Source of the DNA: CAYXPG01 sp964564845
GTDB taxonomy: Bacteria; Planctomycetota; Phycisphaerae; Sedimentisphaerales; Anaerobacaceae
Assembly: GCA_964564845.1 (NCBI GenBank)
Contig: CAZMCN010000099.1
Location: forward strand, 1 to 8,109
Reading direction: 5' to 3'
Length of the DNA stretch: 8,109 bases
Position numbers and translations under genes: made by a program. Within the stretch, counting starts at the first letter, position 1; each line of letters opens with the position of its first letter. Under the pieces are notes generated by a model. It was not told the DNA's origin. It saw nothing but the letters and a program-made list of their open reading frames with translations, and did not search any database. Below are positions 1-6,722 of this stretch, one piece after another.

Positions 1-87
1 GAAAACAGTTAAAAGCAAAAACAATTCTTGAAAGGAAAAGAATTAATTGTAAAATTATTGAAACAGGAGCTGAAATTGTCTCCTAAT

Positions 88-147
88 TCAAAGGCAAATT
101 TGTCTCATTTTTGCTGAAGACGTACAGTCTAAAATTTCTTCATACAT
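88..147 (-). pseudogene. Truncated start of an IS-encoded ORF (19 codons), left IS copy
   Basis: Reading leftward from ATG at 147, the frame gives MYEEILD, then CTSSAKMRQICL and a stop at 88-90. The first seven codons are identical to the ORF at the right edge (8051 onward). After that the two copies share no clear similarity, so this looks like an IS ORF that has lost its body or joins unrelated DNA. The Shine-Dalgarno GGAGGG of the repeat lies upstream at the proper distance. Positions 1-87 are AT-rich and hold no gene I can recognise; they contain only a small dyad (AATTCTT/AAGAATT). No second IS tip is visible between 1 and 126. Confidence 0.5.
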
Positions 148-255
148 TTTTTTGCCCTCCAATGGCAAAAGCATTTTTTAGGTAAATTTTAAGCTAATTT
201 ACCAAAAATGTATCTATTGGAGGGTTATTTTTACCTACAAACTTGACGGGCACCC
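127..255 (-). repeat. Left copy of a 129-bp inverted repeat, an insertion-sequence end
   Basis: The reverse complement of this stretch matches 7943-8071 over 129 bases with no gaps and three mismatches. The tip reads GGGTGCCCGTCAAGTTTG on the minus strand and faces the interior of the window. Similarity stops abruptly at the tip (255/256) and after the seventh codon of the ORF (127/126). A sharp tip followed by a leader, a Shine-Dalgarno site and an ATG is the layout of an IS end. The family is not certain. Tips beginning GGG occur in the ISKra4 group among others, which is only a hint. Confidence 0.8.
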
Positions 256-569
256 TCGGGTAACGAAGGAGATGTACAGGTCGGGAGGGGGGCGAGAATA
301 AAAAAAAGTAAATTTTGTGATTTTTTTTGGGTTTGGATTGGCCAGCGGCTGGGTTGATTTTATTGGACATTGGAATTTGCTGTGGGCGGCCTTTACCTGC
401 TTTGCCCATATATTGTGCTCGTGGGCTGTGCCGGAGCTGTTATATAGTGGTTGAGGTTATAGGGCGTTGAGCTCAGGGGCGTTGGTCGGGCTAAAGAAAA
501 ATCGTTTTGACGGTCGATAGTGCGATAGGTTAGTTCTGATTGTTATGCTTTTATAAGGATGTGGGCGTT
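256..569. other. Stretch of about 310 bp with no convincing gene
   Basis: This segment runs from the IS tip to the small ORF at 570. It contains a G-run (283-292), an A8 run after it and a T8 run near 323. A minus-strand frame crosses it (194-409), but it has no ribosome binding site and runs into the IS repeat. TTGACG at 507-512 resembles a -35 box for the downstream small ORF, but no good -10 lies at the right distance. I see no RNA gene and no strong terminator. Confidence 0.5.
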
Positions 570-719
570 ATGACTAAAAGGGAATTGATAGACTGCATTT
601 GCGAAATCAACATAAGTGCCAAGCCGGAATTTCTCGCCAACTTTTCTGAGGAGGAACTGAGCGATTATCTCGAGCATTTGATGGAGTTAAATTTGGAAGA
701 GTTGCCTGTCTGCTCCTGA
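570..719 (+). CDS. Small hypothetical acidic protein, 49 residues
   Basis: ATG at 570 opens a 49-codon frame ending in TGA at 717-719. AAGGA at 555-559 lies ten bases upstream, acceptable for a Shine-Dalgarno site. An in-frame GTG at 561 sits too close to that site to be preferred. The protein is acidic and leucine/glutamate-rich. Its second half (FSEEELSDYLEHLMELN, about residues 25-41) should form an amphipathic helix, and Cys9, Cys11 and Cys48 are present. There is no signal peptide or membrane segment. I do not recognise a named family. The ordered amino-acid composition and plausible start argue for a real gene. It converges on the CvpA-like gene with a 60-bp gap. Function unknown. Confidence 0.55.
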   Translation: MTKRELIDCICEINISAKPEFLANFSEEELSDYLEHLMELNLEELPVCS

Positions 720-779
720 GGGTTTGCTTTTGCCTTTTCAGCAACATCTGTGAGCGCCTGATTCTGTGTTACGGGGGAC

Positions 780-1889
780 TTAAGGTTTCGCAGTACTTTT
801 TTTCTTAGACTTTTTCTCGAAGGGCTCCGGCGGCGGAGCCTTTTCAGCACTTACCGGCTGCGGCAGCTCAGCTATGTTGTTTTGCTTGAATTCGATGAGC
901 ACCGGCTGATAATTATTCGGAAGATTAAATGCAAAATCCAGCCATTTGACATTCTCTCTTCTGCTGAAATCCTTGGTGGTTATTTCTATCATCTCATTTA
1001 ATTTCTTTATTTGTAGCTGGTCCTTGGTTTTAAGGTATCCGATGGGATAAACATTTATACCTTTTGCGGCGGCGGCTTTTCCAGTATCCTCTTTTTGCCT
1101 GCAAATGACCCTTAATTGTGAAAGCGTAAATTTGCCGGCATCTTTTAATGCTAATTTTTTTATTCCCATTCGCACAATTGTAAGGCTGTGTCCGCTTTTT
1201 GGCTCTATGGGATTGTTGGGGTCTCTTGAGTCTTTCAGCCCATCGGGTGCCGGCCAGACAGCCGGTTTCGGCACTTCTATTGCCTTTTTGACCGTGAGGA
1301 TTGAGACCTGCTTAGTATTGGCCCGGTTTAGAAAAACCTGGTCCAGAAAATCAGGATGAATAAGGGTGAAGCTTCTTTCGCCGCTGAGGCTGCCGCCACT
1401 TGCAATACTGAACAGACCGGTCACAAGACCATCGGTATTTAGTAATACCTTTTGCGGCTTGTCAATCCTCGGGTTTCTATCATCAAAACGCTTGTAGGGA
1501 AACTTGCCTGACAGAGGTGTCAGTGCAAGGGCGGTCAGCAGCAGACCTGATATAATGATTCCTGATATAATTCCGCCGACAATTCGTCCGATGCACTCAG
1601 GTAAAAATCCAAAATCAATCGGTTTGCGCGTTAACTGAAAGGTAATTGTTTCCAAGATGGCAAAAACCAAAACAAACAGAAGCAAAAAAGAGAGCGGCTG
1701 CGCCCAGTTCACAAGAGTTTCACGCTTGATGACGAGATTTCCGATAAGCTCGAAGTAACCGAAGGCGATTGTACCTGCACAAACAGCGTTTATTATCGTA
1801 ACGAATGACCTGACGAGCGTACTTTTGAAATACCGATGTACTGCACAGCCGGCGATAATTAACAATATAAGTAAGTTGGCTAATATCAT
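780..1889 (-). CDS. CvpA-family-like integral membrane protein with a large C-terminal domain
   Basis: The 369-residue protein begins with four predicted membrane helices at about residues 2-18, 28-50, 64-86 and 101-125. That is the topology of the CvpA/colicin V production family (usually about 160-200 residues). The glycine-rich fourth helix (GRIVGGIISGIIISGLLL) also fits that family. A soluble region of about 240 residues follows, ending in a low-complexity Pro/Lys tail (340-369, APPPEPFEKKSKKKS) that is probably disordered. Its ATG overlaps the stop of the GspE-like gene as ATGA, and GGAG at 1898-1901 supplies a ribosome binding site, so translation is probably coupled. It is the last gene of the pilT operon. 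The family call rests on topology and motif feel rather than invariant residues. The role is unknown; in this setting it may be a membrane partner of the upstream ATPase-like protein. Confidence 0.65.
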   Translation of the reverse strand: MILANLLILLIIAGCAVHRYFKSTLVRSFVTIINAVCAGTIAFGYFELIGNLVIKRETLVNWAQPLSFLLLFVLVFAILETITFQLTRKPIDFGFLPECIGRIVGGIISGIIISGLLLTALALTPLSGKFPYKRFDDRNPRIDKPQKVLLNTDGLVTGLFSIASGGSLSGERSFTLIHPDFLDQVFLNRANTKQVSILTVKKAIEVPKPAVWPAPDGLKDSRDPNNPIEPKSGHSLTIVRMGIKKLALKDAGKFTLSQLRVICRQKEDTGKAAAAKGINVYPIGYLKTKDQLQIKKLNEMIEITTKDFSRRENVKWLDFAFNLPNNYQPVLIEFKQNNIAELPQPVSAEKAPPPEPFEKKSKKKSTAKP

Positions 1890-3553
1890 TGCAGTGTCTC
1901 CGGTTTTTCCGTTTTTTTATTTTTTGCTTTTGAAAATATTTGAACCACTTCGTTCATAGCTGTTTTACCATCGATGACATTTTTCAAGGCCTGTTCCTGT
2001 AGATAGACCATTTTAGCACGTTTAAACTGCGCATCAATTTCCGACAGTGATTTCGACTTTTTTATGTCCCTTCTCAGTTCATGATCTATCATAATAATTT
2101 CGAATACACCTGTTCTGCCGACAAATCCTGCTCCCTGGCAGTTCTCACAGGTTCTTGGCTTACCATGTTTGCTGTACTGTACTTTGCCGGCGCGGTAAAG
2201 CACTTTTGCCTTTTCGGCTGGGATGTTGAATTTTCTAATAACTTCTTTCTTAGGCTCGTATGCCTGCTTGCATTCTTCGCAGAGCATTCGCAGCAGTCTT
2301 TGGCAGCTTATGCCAATAAGGCCGTCGAGGGCGAGGTTTCTGTCGCCGACCAGTTTCATCCATTTGCCGAGCGTTTTTACCACGTTATCTGCTTTAAGTT
2401 CCACATAGACTATTTTGCCGTCGAGTGCCGCCTTAGCGGCAACCTGCGCTGTTTCGCTGTCTTCACAGTCGGCAACACCGACGATGTCCGGTCCCATTCG
2501 AACGACGTGCTGCAGCTTTTTGGCGTATGTAGTGGTACCGGTGTCGCTGAGAGAGTAAACGTTTTGGATTATATTCGGCAGGTCTGCCGCCGGCCGTTTT
2601 TCAAGTGTGCATATACCGTTAATGAATGCATCGTGATTTCGCAGCAGTGAGTAAAATGTATTCGTTGCGCCGCTTTTTTTGGGGCCGGCTATAATAAACA
2701 ACCCTTGTTTTAACTCGCTGATTTTATTTAGCTGTTCGTATTGCTCCGGCGTTAGGCCGATATCACTTAAGCTGGCTGTGTCTTTCTGTGTTAATTGCCT
2801 AAGTCTGATTTGCTCGCCTGCGGTTGAGCCGGCTGTAGCTACTTCCCAGTCAATGAGTTTTTCGCCCTGGTGGCTGATAGTGAACTTTCCTTTTTGTGGT
2901 TTTCGCTTTTCCTCGACGTTTAAATCTGCAAGGTCTTTCAAAAAGCGAACGAGATATTCCATTTGTTCTTTGCCAATAGCAGGCTGTTTTAAGGCTGCAC
3001 CGTCAATGTAGTAGGTTACACTGTAGTTATCAGTGGCCGGTGAAAACATAACACTTTGGGCTCTTCGCCACATAGCATCGGTAAGAAGATTATAAGCTGA
3101 CTTATACCCGAAAAAGTCAGGTGTTTTCGGTTGGGGCACTGGCACTTCATTATTGTTGGCTGTTATAAAAACAAAACCTTTGAGTGTGTCGAGCTCTTTT
3201 TCTTTGGCGACAAGGAGGCCTTTGATATGGTCCACAGTCAGGACACGGTCGAAAGCTACCACTTTGGCGTTTCGGTGCATCACATAGCCAAGGCTCGAAG
3301 CCCCTGCCGCTATCAGATAAAACAGTACGCCGATGACGAAAAGAGGAACAACGAGCCAAATTACTGCCGCTGCGGCCCACGTGCCCAGCACAACCCCTGT
3401 CCAGAGAACCTCGTTTGTTCCTATTGCTTTTGCGTCCTCGAAAACCCAGCTAAGCACCGGCAGCCATAAAAAAAACAAGGCCATAAAAATAATGACTTTC
3501 ACTATTGATATGTAGCTGCTGTATTCAACAGCAGTTAATAATAAATCCGGCAT
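1886..3553 (-). CDS. Membrane-anchored GspE/PilB-type protein with a degenerate ATPase site
   Basis: The 555-residue protein has two N-terminal membrane helices (about 15-37 and 60-84) and then the layout of a type II secretion/type IV pilus assembly ATPase. The N2-like domain (about 150-255) keeps LNVEEKRKPQKGKF, close to the family's AEKRxPQDGR motif. The P-loop at 290-299 reads GPKKSGATNT where active members have GPTGSGKTTT, so the catalytic lysine is Ala296. The Walker B glutamate position is Asp362, the following Arg is Glu364, and both His-box histidines are lysines (380, 387). The zinc site CX2C...CX2C (425, 428, 469, 472) and the GRTGVFEI motif are intact. The frame has no stops and continues into an overlapping gene, so it appears maintained rather than decayed. 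It follows pilT by 31 bp with weak GGGA as Shine-Dalgarno. A structural or regulatory pseudo-ATPase is the best reading. Confidence 0.85.
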   Translation of the reverse strand: MPDLLLTAVEYSSYISIVKVIIFMALFFLWLPVLSWVFEDAKAIGTNEVLWTGVVLGTWAAAAVIWLVVPLFVIGVLFYLIAAGASSLGYVMHRNAKVVAFDRVLTVDHIKGLLVAKEKELDTLKGFVFITANNNEVPVPQPKTPDFFGYKSAYNLLTDAMWRRAQSVMFSPATDNYSVTYYIDGAALKQPAIGKEQMEYLVRFLKDLADLNVEEKRKPQKGKFTISHQGEKLIDWEVATAGSTAGEQIRLRQLTQKDTASLSDIGLTPEQYEQLNKISELKQGLFIIAGPKKSGATNTFYSLLRNHDAFINGICTLEKRPAADLPNIIQNVYSLSDTGTTTYAKKLQHVVRMGPDIVGVADCEDSETAQVAAKAALDGKIVYVELKADNVVKTLGKWMKLVGDRNLALDGLIGISCQRLLRMLCEECKQAYEPKKEVIRKFNIPAEKAKVLYRAGKVQYSKHGKPRTCENCQGAGFVGRTGVFEIIMIDHELRRDIKKSKSLSEIDAQFKRAKMVYLQEQALKNVIDGKTAMNEVVQIFSKAKNKKTEKPETLQ

Positions 3554-3584
3554 AAGATATTCCCATACGAAATTAAGTCAAGCC

Positions 3585-4715
3585 TCATAAAATACCGCTG
3601 GTAGTCGCTCTGATACCTTTTAGCACCATCTTTAGTTCATCTATGTTTGGTGCATATTTATATGCTTCCTTTGGGTCTACGCTGCCGTTCTGCACCAGTT
3701 CACAAAGGCTGTCTGTAAGGTCCATCATACCTTCGTTTTTACAGCTTCGGATTATGCTGGGCAGGTCGGCCTCGCGCTCTTCGGAAATCAATTTTTTAAC
3801 AGTTGGATTTGCAAGAAGAATCTCAACCGCCGGTATCATATCAACATCTTCCCTGATGCTCGGCAGTAATATCTGGCTGATGATTGCCTTAATCGTCAAA
3901 CTTAAAGTCTGTCTTGCAAGGTCTCTTTCGTTTTGTGGAAACAGGTCTAAAAGCCGCTGAATGGTATGAGAAGCATTTGCCGAGTGCATAGTTCCTAAAA
4001 CAAGATGACCGGTTTCAGAAGCTCGCATTGCGGCTGTGACGGTTTTCGCATCGCGCATTTCGCCGATGAATACAACATCAGGGTCCTGCCGCATCAGGTA
4101 TTTCAATGCTTCGTCGAAGTCTTGTATATCTAACCCGACTTCCCTTTGGGAAACGATTGCTTTTTTGTCCTTAAAAAGAAATTCGATAGGGTCCTCAATG
4201 GTAATTATATGGCAGCTGCGGATACTGTTTATATAGTCTATCATCGAAGCGATTGTTGTGGTTTTTCCGCAACCGGTCGGGCCTACAACAAGAACAAGGC
4301 CCTGATTGCGGTCGCATATTTTCCCCAGTGCCGGCGGAAGGCACAGCTTATCAAAAGGAAGAATCTCGGTATTGACCTGTCTTGCCGTAAGACTAATCAT
4401 ACCTCGCTGGTGAAATATGTTTATTCTAAAGCGCGCCTCATCACCGATTTCATACGCAAAATCGAAAGTGCCGTTCTGCCGGAAAAGTTCTTTCTGCTCG
4501 GGACTGATTAGCTCAAAAACCATCTGTTCCATTGTTTGCGGGGTCAGTACTTCGCCGGTTGTATTTTTCAGCTCGCCGTGAACGCGTAATTTCGGCGGCT
4601 GACCGACCTTCAGGTGCAAATCGCTCGCCTTAGTTTTGATGGCGGCCCTTAAATATTTATTCAACTGAGGCTCTTGAGCGCTACCAGGATTTAATCCAGT
4701 TTCTATTGTTGTCAT
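3585..4715 (-). CDS. pilT: PilT-like type IV pilus retraction ATPase
   Basis: The 376 residues match the usual length of PilT, the hexameric cytoplasmic motor that depolymerises type IV pili for twitching motility. The N-terminal domain carries ASDLHLKVGQPPKLRVHGEL-like sequence at about 30-49. Walker A is GPTGCGKTTT (145-154), the Asp box IEDPIE (173-178), Walker B DPDVVFIGEMRD (211-222) and the His box TGHLVLGTMHSAN (235-247), so all catalytic elements are present. It heads an operon with the GspE-like and CvpA-like genes. A strong promoter at 4844-4871 gives an estimated leader of about 120 bases, and no Shine-Dalgarno sequence is visible before the ATG. No pilin, PilB or PilC lies in the window, so a role in twitching is by homology; another secretion-type machine is possible. 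Confidence 0.93.
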   Translation of the reverse strand: MTTIETGLNPGSAQEPQLNKYLRAAIKTKASDLHLKVGQPPKLRVHGELKNTTGEVLTPQTMEQMVFELISPEQKELFRQNGTFDFAYEIGDEARFRINIFHQRGMISLTARQVNTEILPFDKLCLPPALGKICDRNQGLVLVVGPTGCGKTTTIASMIDYINSIRSCHIITIEDPIEFLFKDKKAIVSQREVGLDIQDFDEALKYLMRQDPDVVFIGEMRDAKTVTAAMRASETGHLVLGTMHSANASHTIQRLLDLFPQNERDLARQTLSLTIKAIISQILLPSIREDVDMIPAVEILLANPTVKKLISEEREADLPSIIRSCKNEGMMDLTDSLCELVQNGSVDPKEAYKYAPNIDELKMVLKGIRATTSGIL

Positions 4716-4741
4716 AATTGGTTATCAAAAATCAAAAACTT

Positions 4742-4760
4742 TGTAAGCTGATAACTTACA
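4742..4760 (-). other. Small hairpin in the presumed pilT leader
   Basis: TGTAAG (4742-4747) and CTTACA (4755-4760) form a six-base-pair stem with a seven-base loop, about 27 bases upstream of the pilT ATG. GATAAC at 4750-4755, partly in that loop, can instead pair with GTTATC at 4721-4726, next to the start codon. The two stems exclude each other. Both are short, so a regulatory role is a guess. Confidence 0.25.
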
Positions 4761-4829
4761 CTATTAAGCTCTATTGCCAAAAGCGGCTGGATAAAACACT
4801 TTTCCATCACAGGCTTGGCAAAGACAAAC

Positions 4830-4852
4830 CCTTATATACCTTTATTATAAGG
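4830..4852. promoter_or_regulatory. Possible operator dyad over the pilT transcription start
   Basis: CCTTAT (4830-4835) and ATAAGG (4847-4852) are perfect six-base arms around an 11-base centre. The dyad overlaps the -10 box and the expected start point of the pilT promoter, where a repressor could act. In AT-rich DNA a dyad of this size can arise by chance. Confidence 0.25.
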
Positions 4853-4871
4853 ATTTGCTGCAGATTGTCAA
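4844..4871 (-). promoter_or_regulatory. Near-consensus sigma70-type promoter for the pilT operon
   Basis: On the minus strand TTGACA (4871-4866) and TATAAT (4849-4844) are both perfect consensus hexamers, separated by 16 bases. Transcription would start near 4837 and read into pilT, whose ATG is at 4715. No gene covers this site, and it lies in a divergent spacer where a promoter is expected. Confidence 0.75.
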
Positions 4872-4976
4872 CCTTGATGTCCGGATAATACTGTTTTTTG
4901 GGAGGCTATGATACCCGAACCGTTTCCAAAAACAAGAAAAAACAAAACCCCATAAAATTGAAAAAAATCCTTTTCT

Positions 4977-4990
4977 TTGATATAAGTCAA
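4977..4990. promoter_or_regulatory. FNR/CRP-family-like binding site
   Basis: TTGAT-ATAA-GTCAA matches the FNR pattern TTGAT-N4-ATCAA in nine of ten defined positions. It is centred about 65 bases upstream of the start point predicted from the TATAAT box at 5036-5041, a spacing at which such activators can work. No regulator gene is in the window, so it could be chance. Confidence 0.3.
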
Positions 4991-5035
4991 TTTTACTTGT
5001 TTGGCAATTTGAGATAGAGACTTTTTGTGATGGCT

Positions 5036-5041
5036 TATAAT
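5036..5041 (+). promoter_or_regulatory. -10 box (TATAAT) for the macro-domain operon
   Basis: A perfect TATAAT lies nine bases upstream of the Shine-Dalgarno site of the macro-domain gene, implying a very short leader. No good -35 is found 16-18 bases upstream; TTGAGA at 5009-5014 is 21 bases away. A weak -35 fits an activator-dependent promoter, but this is inference. Confidence 0.4.
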
Positions 5042-5049
5042 GAACATTT

Positions 5050-5056
5050 AAGGAGG
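5050..5056 (+). promoter_or_regulatory. Strong ribosome binding site that fixes the macro-domain start
   Basis: AAGGAGG lies seven bases before ATG at 5064. An overlapping ATG at 5060 is only three bases away from it and out of frame, so 5064 is the start. Confidence 0.8.
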
Positions 5057-5063
5057 TTTATGT

Positions 5064-5594
5064 ATGAGAGTAAACATCCAGAATAGTGTTTTGGAGTTGA
5101 CCGAAGGTGATATTACCGAGATGGAAACCGAGGCTATCGTCAACGCTGCAAACGACCGATTGGTATTGGGCGGAGGTGTCGCCGGGGCTATCAGGAAAAA
5201 AGGAGGCCCCGAAATCCAGCAGCAGTGCAACAAAGTAGGTGGCACATTCGTTGGTGGAGCAGTGATAACAACCGCCGGCAACTTGAAGGCAAAATATGTA
5301 ATTCATGCCGTCGGACCACGAATGGGCGAAGGAGATGAAGACAAAAAGTTAAAAAACACAACGCTGAACTCACTGAAACTGGCGGACGAAAAAGCCATAA
5401 AGAGCATTGCTTTTCCGGCGGTCAGTGCCGGCATTTTTGGCTTCCCTATCCAAAGATGCGCTGAAATAATGCTGCAAACAACTATTGACTATCTCAACGG
5501 CCAAACCGGCCTGGAATTAGTCGCCTTTTGTCTGTTTGGCCGCGACAGTTACGAAATTTTCGAAAATCAGCTAAAGCAGGAGACCTCAAAATGA
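5064..5594 (+). CDS. Macro-domain protein, probable ADP-ribose binding or hydrolysis
   Basis: This 176-residue, single-domain protein has the full macro-domain signature: GDIT (15-18), NAAN (27-30), LGGGVAGAI (35-43), VIHAVGP (79-85) and FPAVSAGIFGFP (117-128). Such proteins bind ADP-ribose, and many remove it from proteins or hydrolyse O-acetyl-ADP-ribose or ADP-ribose-1''-phosphate. In the glycine loop the residue after GGGV is Ala40 rather than the catalytic Asp of MacroD-type enzymes. This resembles the archaeal Af1521 type, so activity may differ from MacroD/YmdB. It is cytoplasmic, with no signal peptide. It has a strong Shine-Dalgarno site and its own TATAAT box. Its stop overlaps the start of the dehydrogenase gene as ATGA, so the two are coupled. 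No ADP-ribosyltransferase toxin gene is adjacent, so a toxin-antitoxin role is not supported here. Confidence 0.9.
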   Translation: MRVNIQNSVLELTEGDITEMETEAIVNAANDRLVLGGGVAGAIRKKGGPEIQQQCNKVGGTFVGGAVITTAGNLKAKYVIHAVGPRMGEGDEDKKLKNTTLNSLKLADEKAIKSIAFPAVSAGIFGFPIQRCAEIMLQTTIDYLNGQTGLELVAFCLFGRDSYEIFENQLKQETSK

Positions 5595-6604
5595 AGGCTA
5601 TTGTGCTGCAAAAGATATCACCAATCGAAAACAAACCTTTGGTGATGACTGATTTACCGATGCCGGCCCCAGCGGATAATCAAATCCTCGTAAGAGTTTC
5701 AGTTTGCGGGGCCTGTCATACCGACCTTGACGAGATTGAGGGCCGATTAATGCCGACCAAACTTCCTGTCGTTCCAGGCCACCAGATAGTTGGCACCGTA
5801 GCTGATAGGGGAAAAGCGGTAACCAAATTTAATATTAGTGACCGTGTGGGTATTACCTGGCTTTATTCGGCCTGCGGCGAATGCAGCTTTTGCGAAACCG
5901 GTGCCGAAAACCTCTGCAATTCGGCAAAATGGACCGGCAAAGACGCCGATGGCGGCTACGCCGAATATATGGTTGTTTCTGAGGTTTTTGCTTATTTGCT
6001 GCCTGGAAGATTTTCGGATTCGCAGGCGGCGCCGCTTTTGTGCGCCGGCGTAATTGGTTACCGTGCCGTTCGATTGGCTGAAATTATCGACGGCCAAATC
6101 GTTGGCCTTTTCGGATTCGGTGCTTCGGCTCATATAGTTATTCAGATAATCAAACACAAATTCCCGCGCAGCGGCGTTTTTGTTTTTACCAGAAGCCCTC
6201 AGCACCGCCGCTTGGCGGGGACACTCGGTGCTGACTGGGCCGGGGCGGCAACAGATACACCGCCTTGTAAAATTAACAAAGCGATTGATTTTACGCCAGT
6301 CGGCCAGACCGTTGCTGATGCACTGGCCGTTCTGGATAAAGGCGGCCGATTGGTTATAAATGCAATACGCAAGGAGACGCCCGTCCCGCAGCTCGATTAT
6401 ACCAAACACCTTTGGCTTGAAAAGGAAATAAAAAGTGTTGCTAATGTTACGCGCGCCGATGCCGAGCAATTTTTACCTTTAGCTGCTCGGATTCCCATTG
6501 TCCCGCAGGTTCAGCAGTTCGAATTGGCCCAGGCTAATGAAGTTCTCATTTCACTAAAGCAGGCCAAAATCCGCGCCGCCGCCGTCCTAAGAATCTGCGA
6601 TTAG
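5591..6604 (+). CDS. Zinc-dependent alcohol dehydrogenase, MDR superfamily (CAD2-like)
   Basis: The 337-residue protein is a medium-chain NAD(P)-dependent dehydrogenase acting on alcohols or aldehydes. Catalytic zinc ligands are Cys42 (CGACHTD, 39-45), His64 (PGHQIVG) and Cys151 (LLCAG). The structural zinc is held by Cys95, Cys98, Cys101 and Cys109. The Rossmann loop GFGASAH (175-181) lies where the cofactor binds. The GHE motif usual in ADHs reads GHQ here (Gln65), which I recall from the subgroup with LLCAGVIGYRA, so it is not a defect. ATG at 5591 is chosen because it overlaps the macro gene's stop and has AGGAG at 5578-5582. The upstream in-frame ATG at 5528 would add 21 residues that do not look like this family. 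Substrate unknown; pairing with a macro domain suggests a nucleotide or stress link, which is only inference. Confidence 0.92.
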   Translation: MKAIVLQKISPIENKPLVMTDLPMPAPADNQILVRVSVCGACHTDLDEIEGRLMPTKLPVVPGHQIVGTVADRGKAVTKFNISDRVGITWLYSACGECSFCETGAENLCNSAKWTGKDADGGYAEYMVVSEVFAYLLPGRFSDSQAAPLLCAGVIGYRAVRLAEIIDGQIVGLFGFGASAHIVIQIIKHKFPRSGVFVFTRSPQHRRLAGTLGADWAGAATDTPPCKINKAIDFTPVGQTVADALAVLDKGGRLVINAIRKETPVPQLDYTKHLWLEKEIKSVANVTRADAEQFLPLAARIPIVPQVQQFELAQANEVLISLKQAKIRAAAVLRICD

Positions 6605-6684
6605 ATTTTTTAAGTCTTGTTTGGTAGATGTATTATTCCTTCGCTGTTTTGTCGCAGCCCTTGGTGCTCACGGTGCTAATTGTG

Positions 6685-6722
6685 AACAGCTTCGCATAGT
6701 TATCGACAGCGGATAAGCTGTT
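6685..6722. repeat. Eight-base inverted repeat between convergent genes
   Basis: AACAGCTT (6685-6692) and AAGCTGTT (6715-6722) are perfect inverted arms with 22 bases between, straddling the last codons of the RNase HII-like gene. It lies between convergent genes but has no T-run typical of an intrinsic terminator. The rest of the 95-bp convergent gap (6605-6699) shows nothing I can name. Confidence 0.3.

Noticed and set aside
194..409. 71-codon minus-strand ORF crossing the left IS tip
   Set aside because: No ribosome binding site; composition follows homopolymer runs (lysine from A-runs); its end is encoded by the IS leader.
507..536. Promoter for the small ORF starting with TTGACG
   Set aside because: No -10 with reasonable match lies 16-18 bases downstream.
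823..840. GGCTCC/GGAGCC hairpin followed by TTTT on the plus strand
   Set aside because: It encodes the APPPEP tail of the CvpA-like protein and lies over 100 bases past the small ORF; a terminator role is possible but weak.
4908..4955. 15-codon ORF MIPEPFPKTRKNKTP after a GGGAGG sequence
   Set aside because: The GGAGG is only two bases from the ATG, and the peptide has no recognisable character.
5747..6469. 240-codon minus-strand ORF opposite the dehydrogenase
   Set aside because: It is a shadow frame of the clearly real ADH gene and shows no family motifs.
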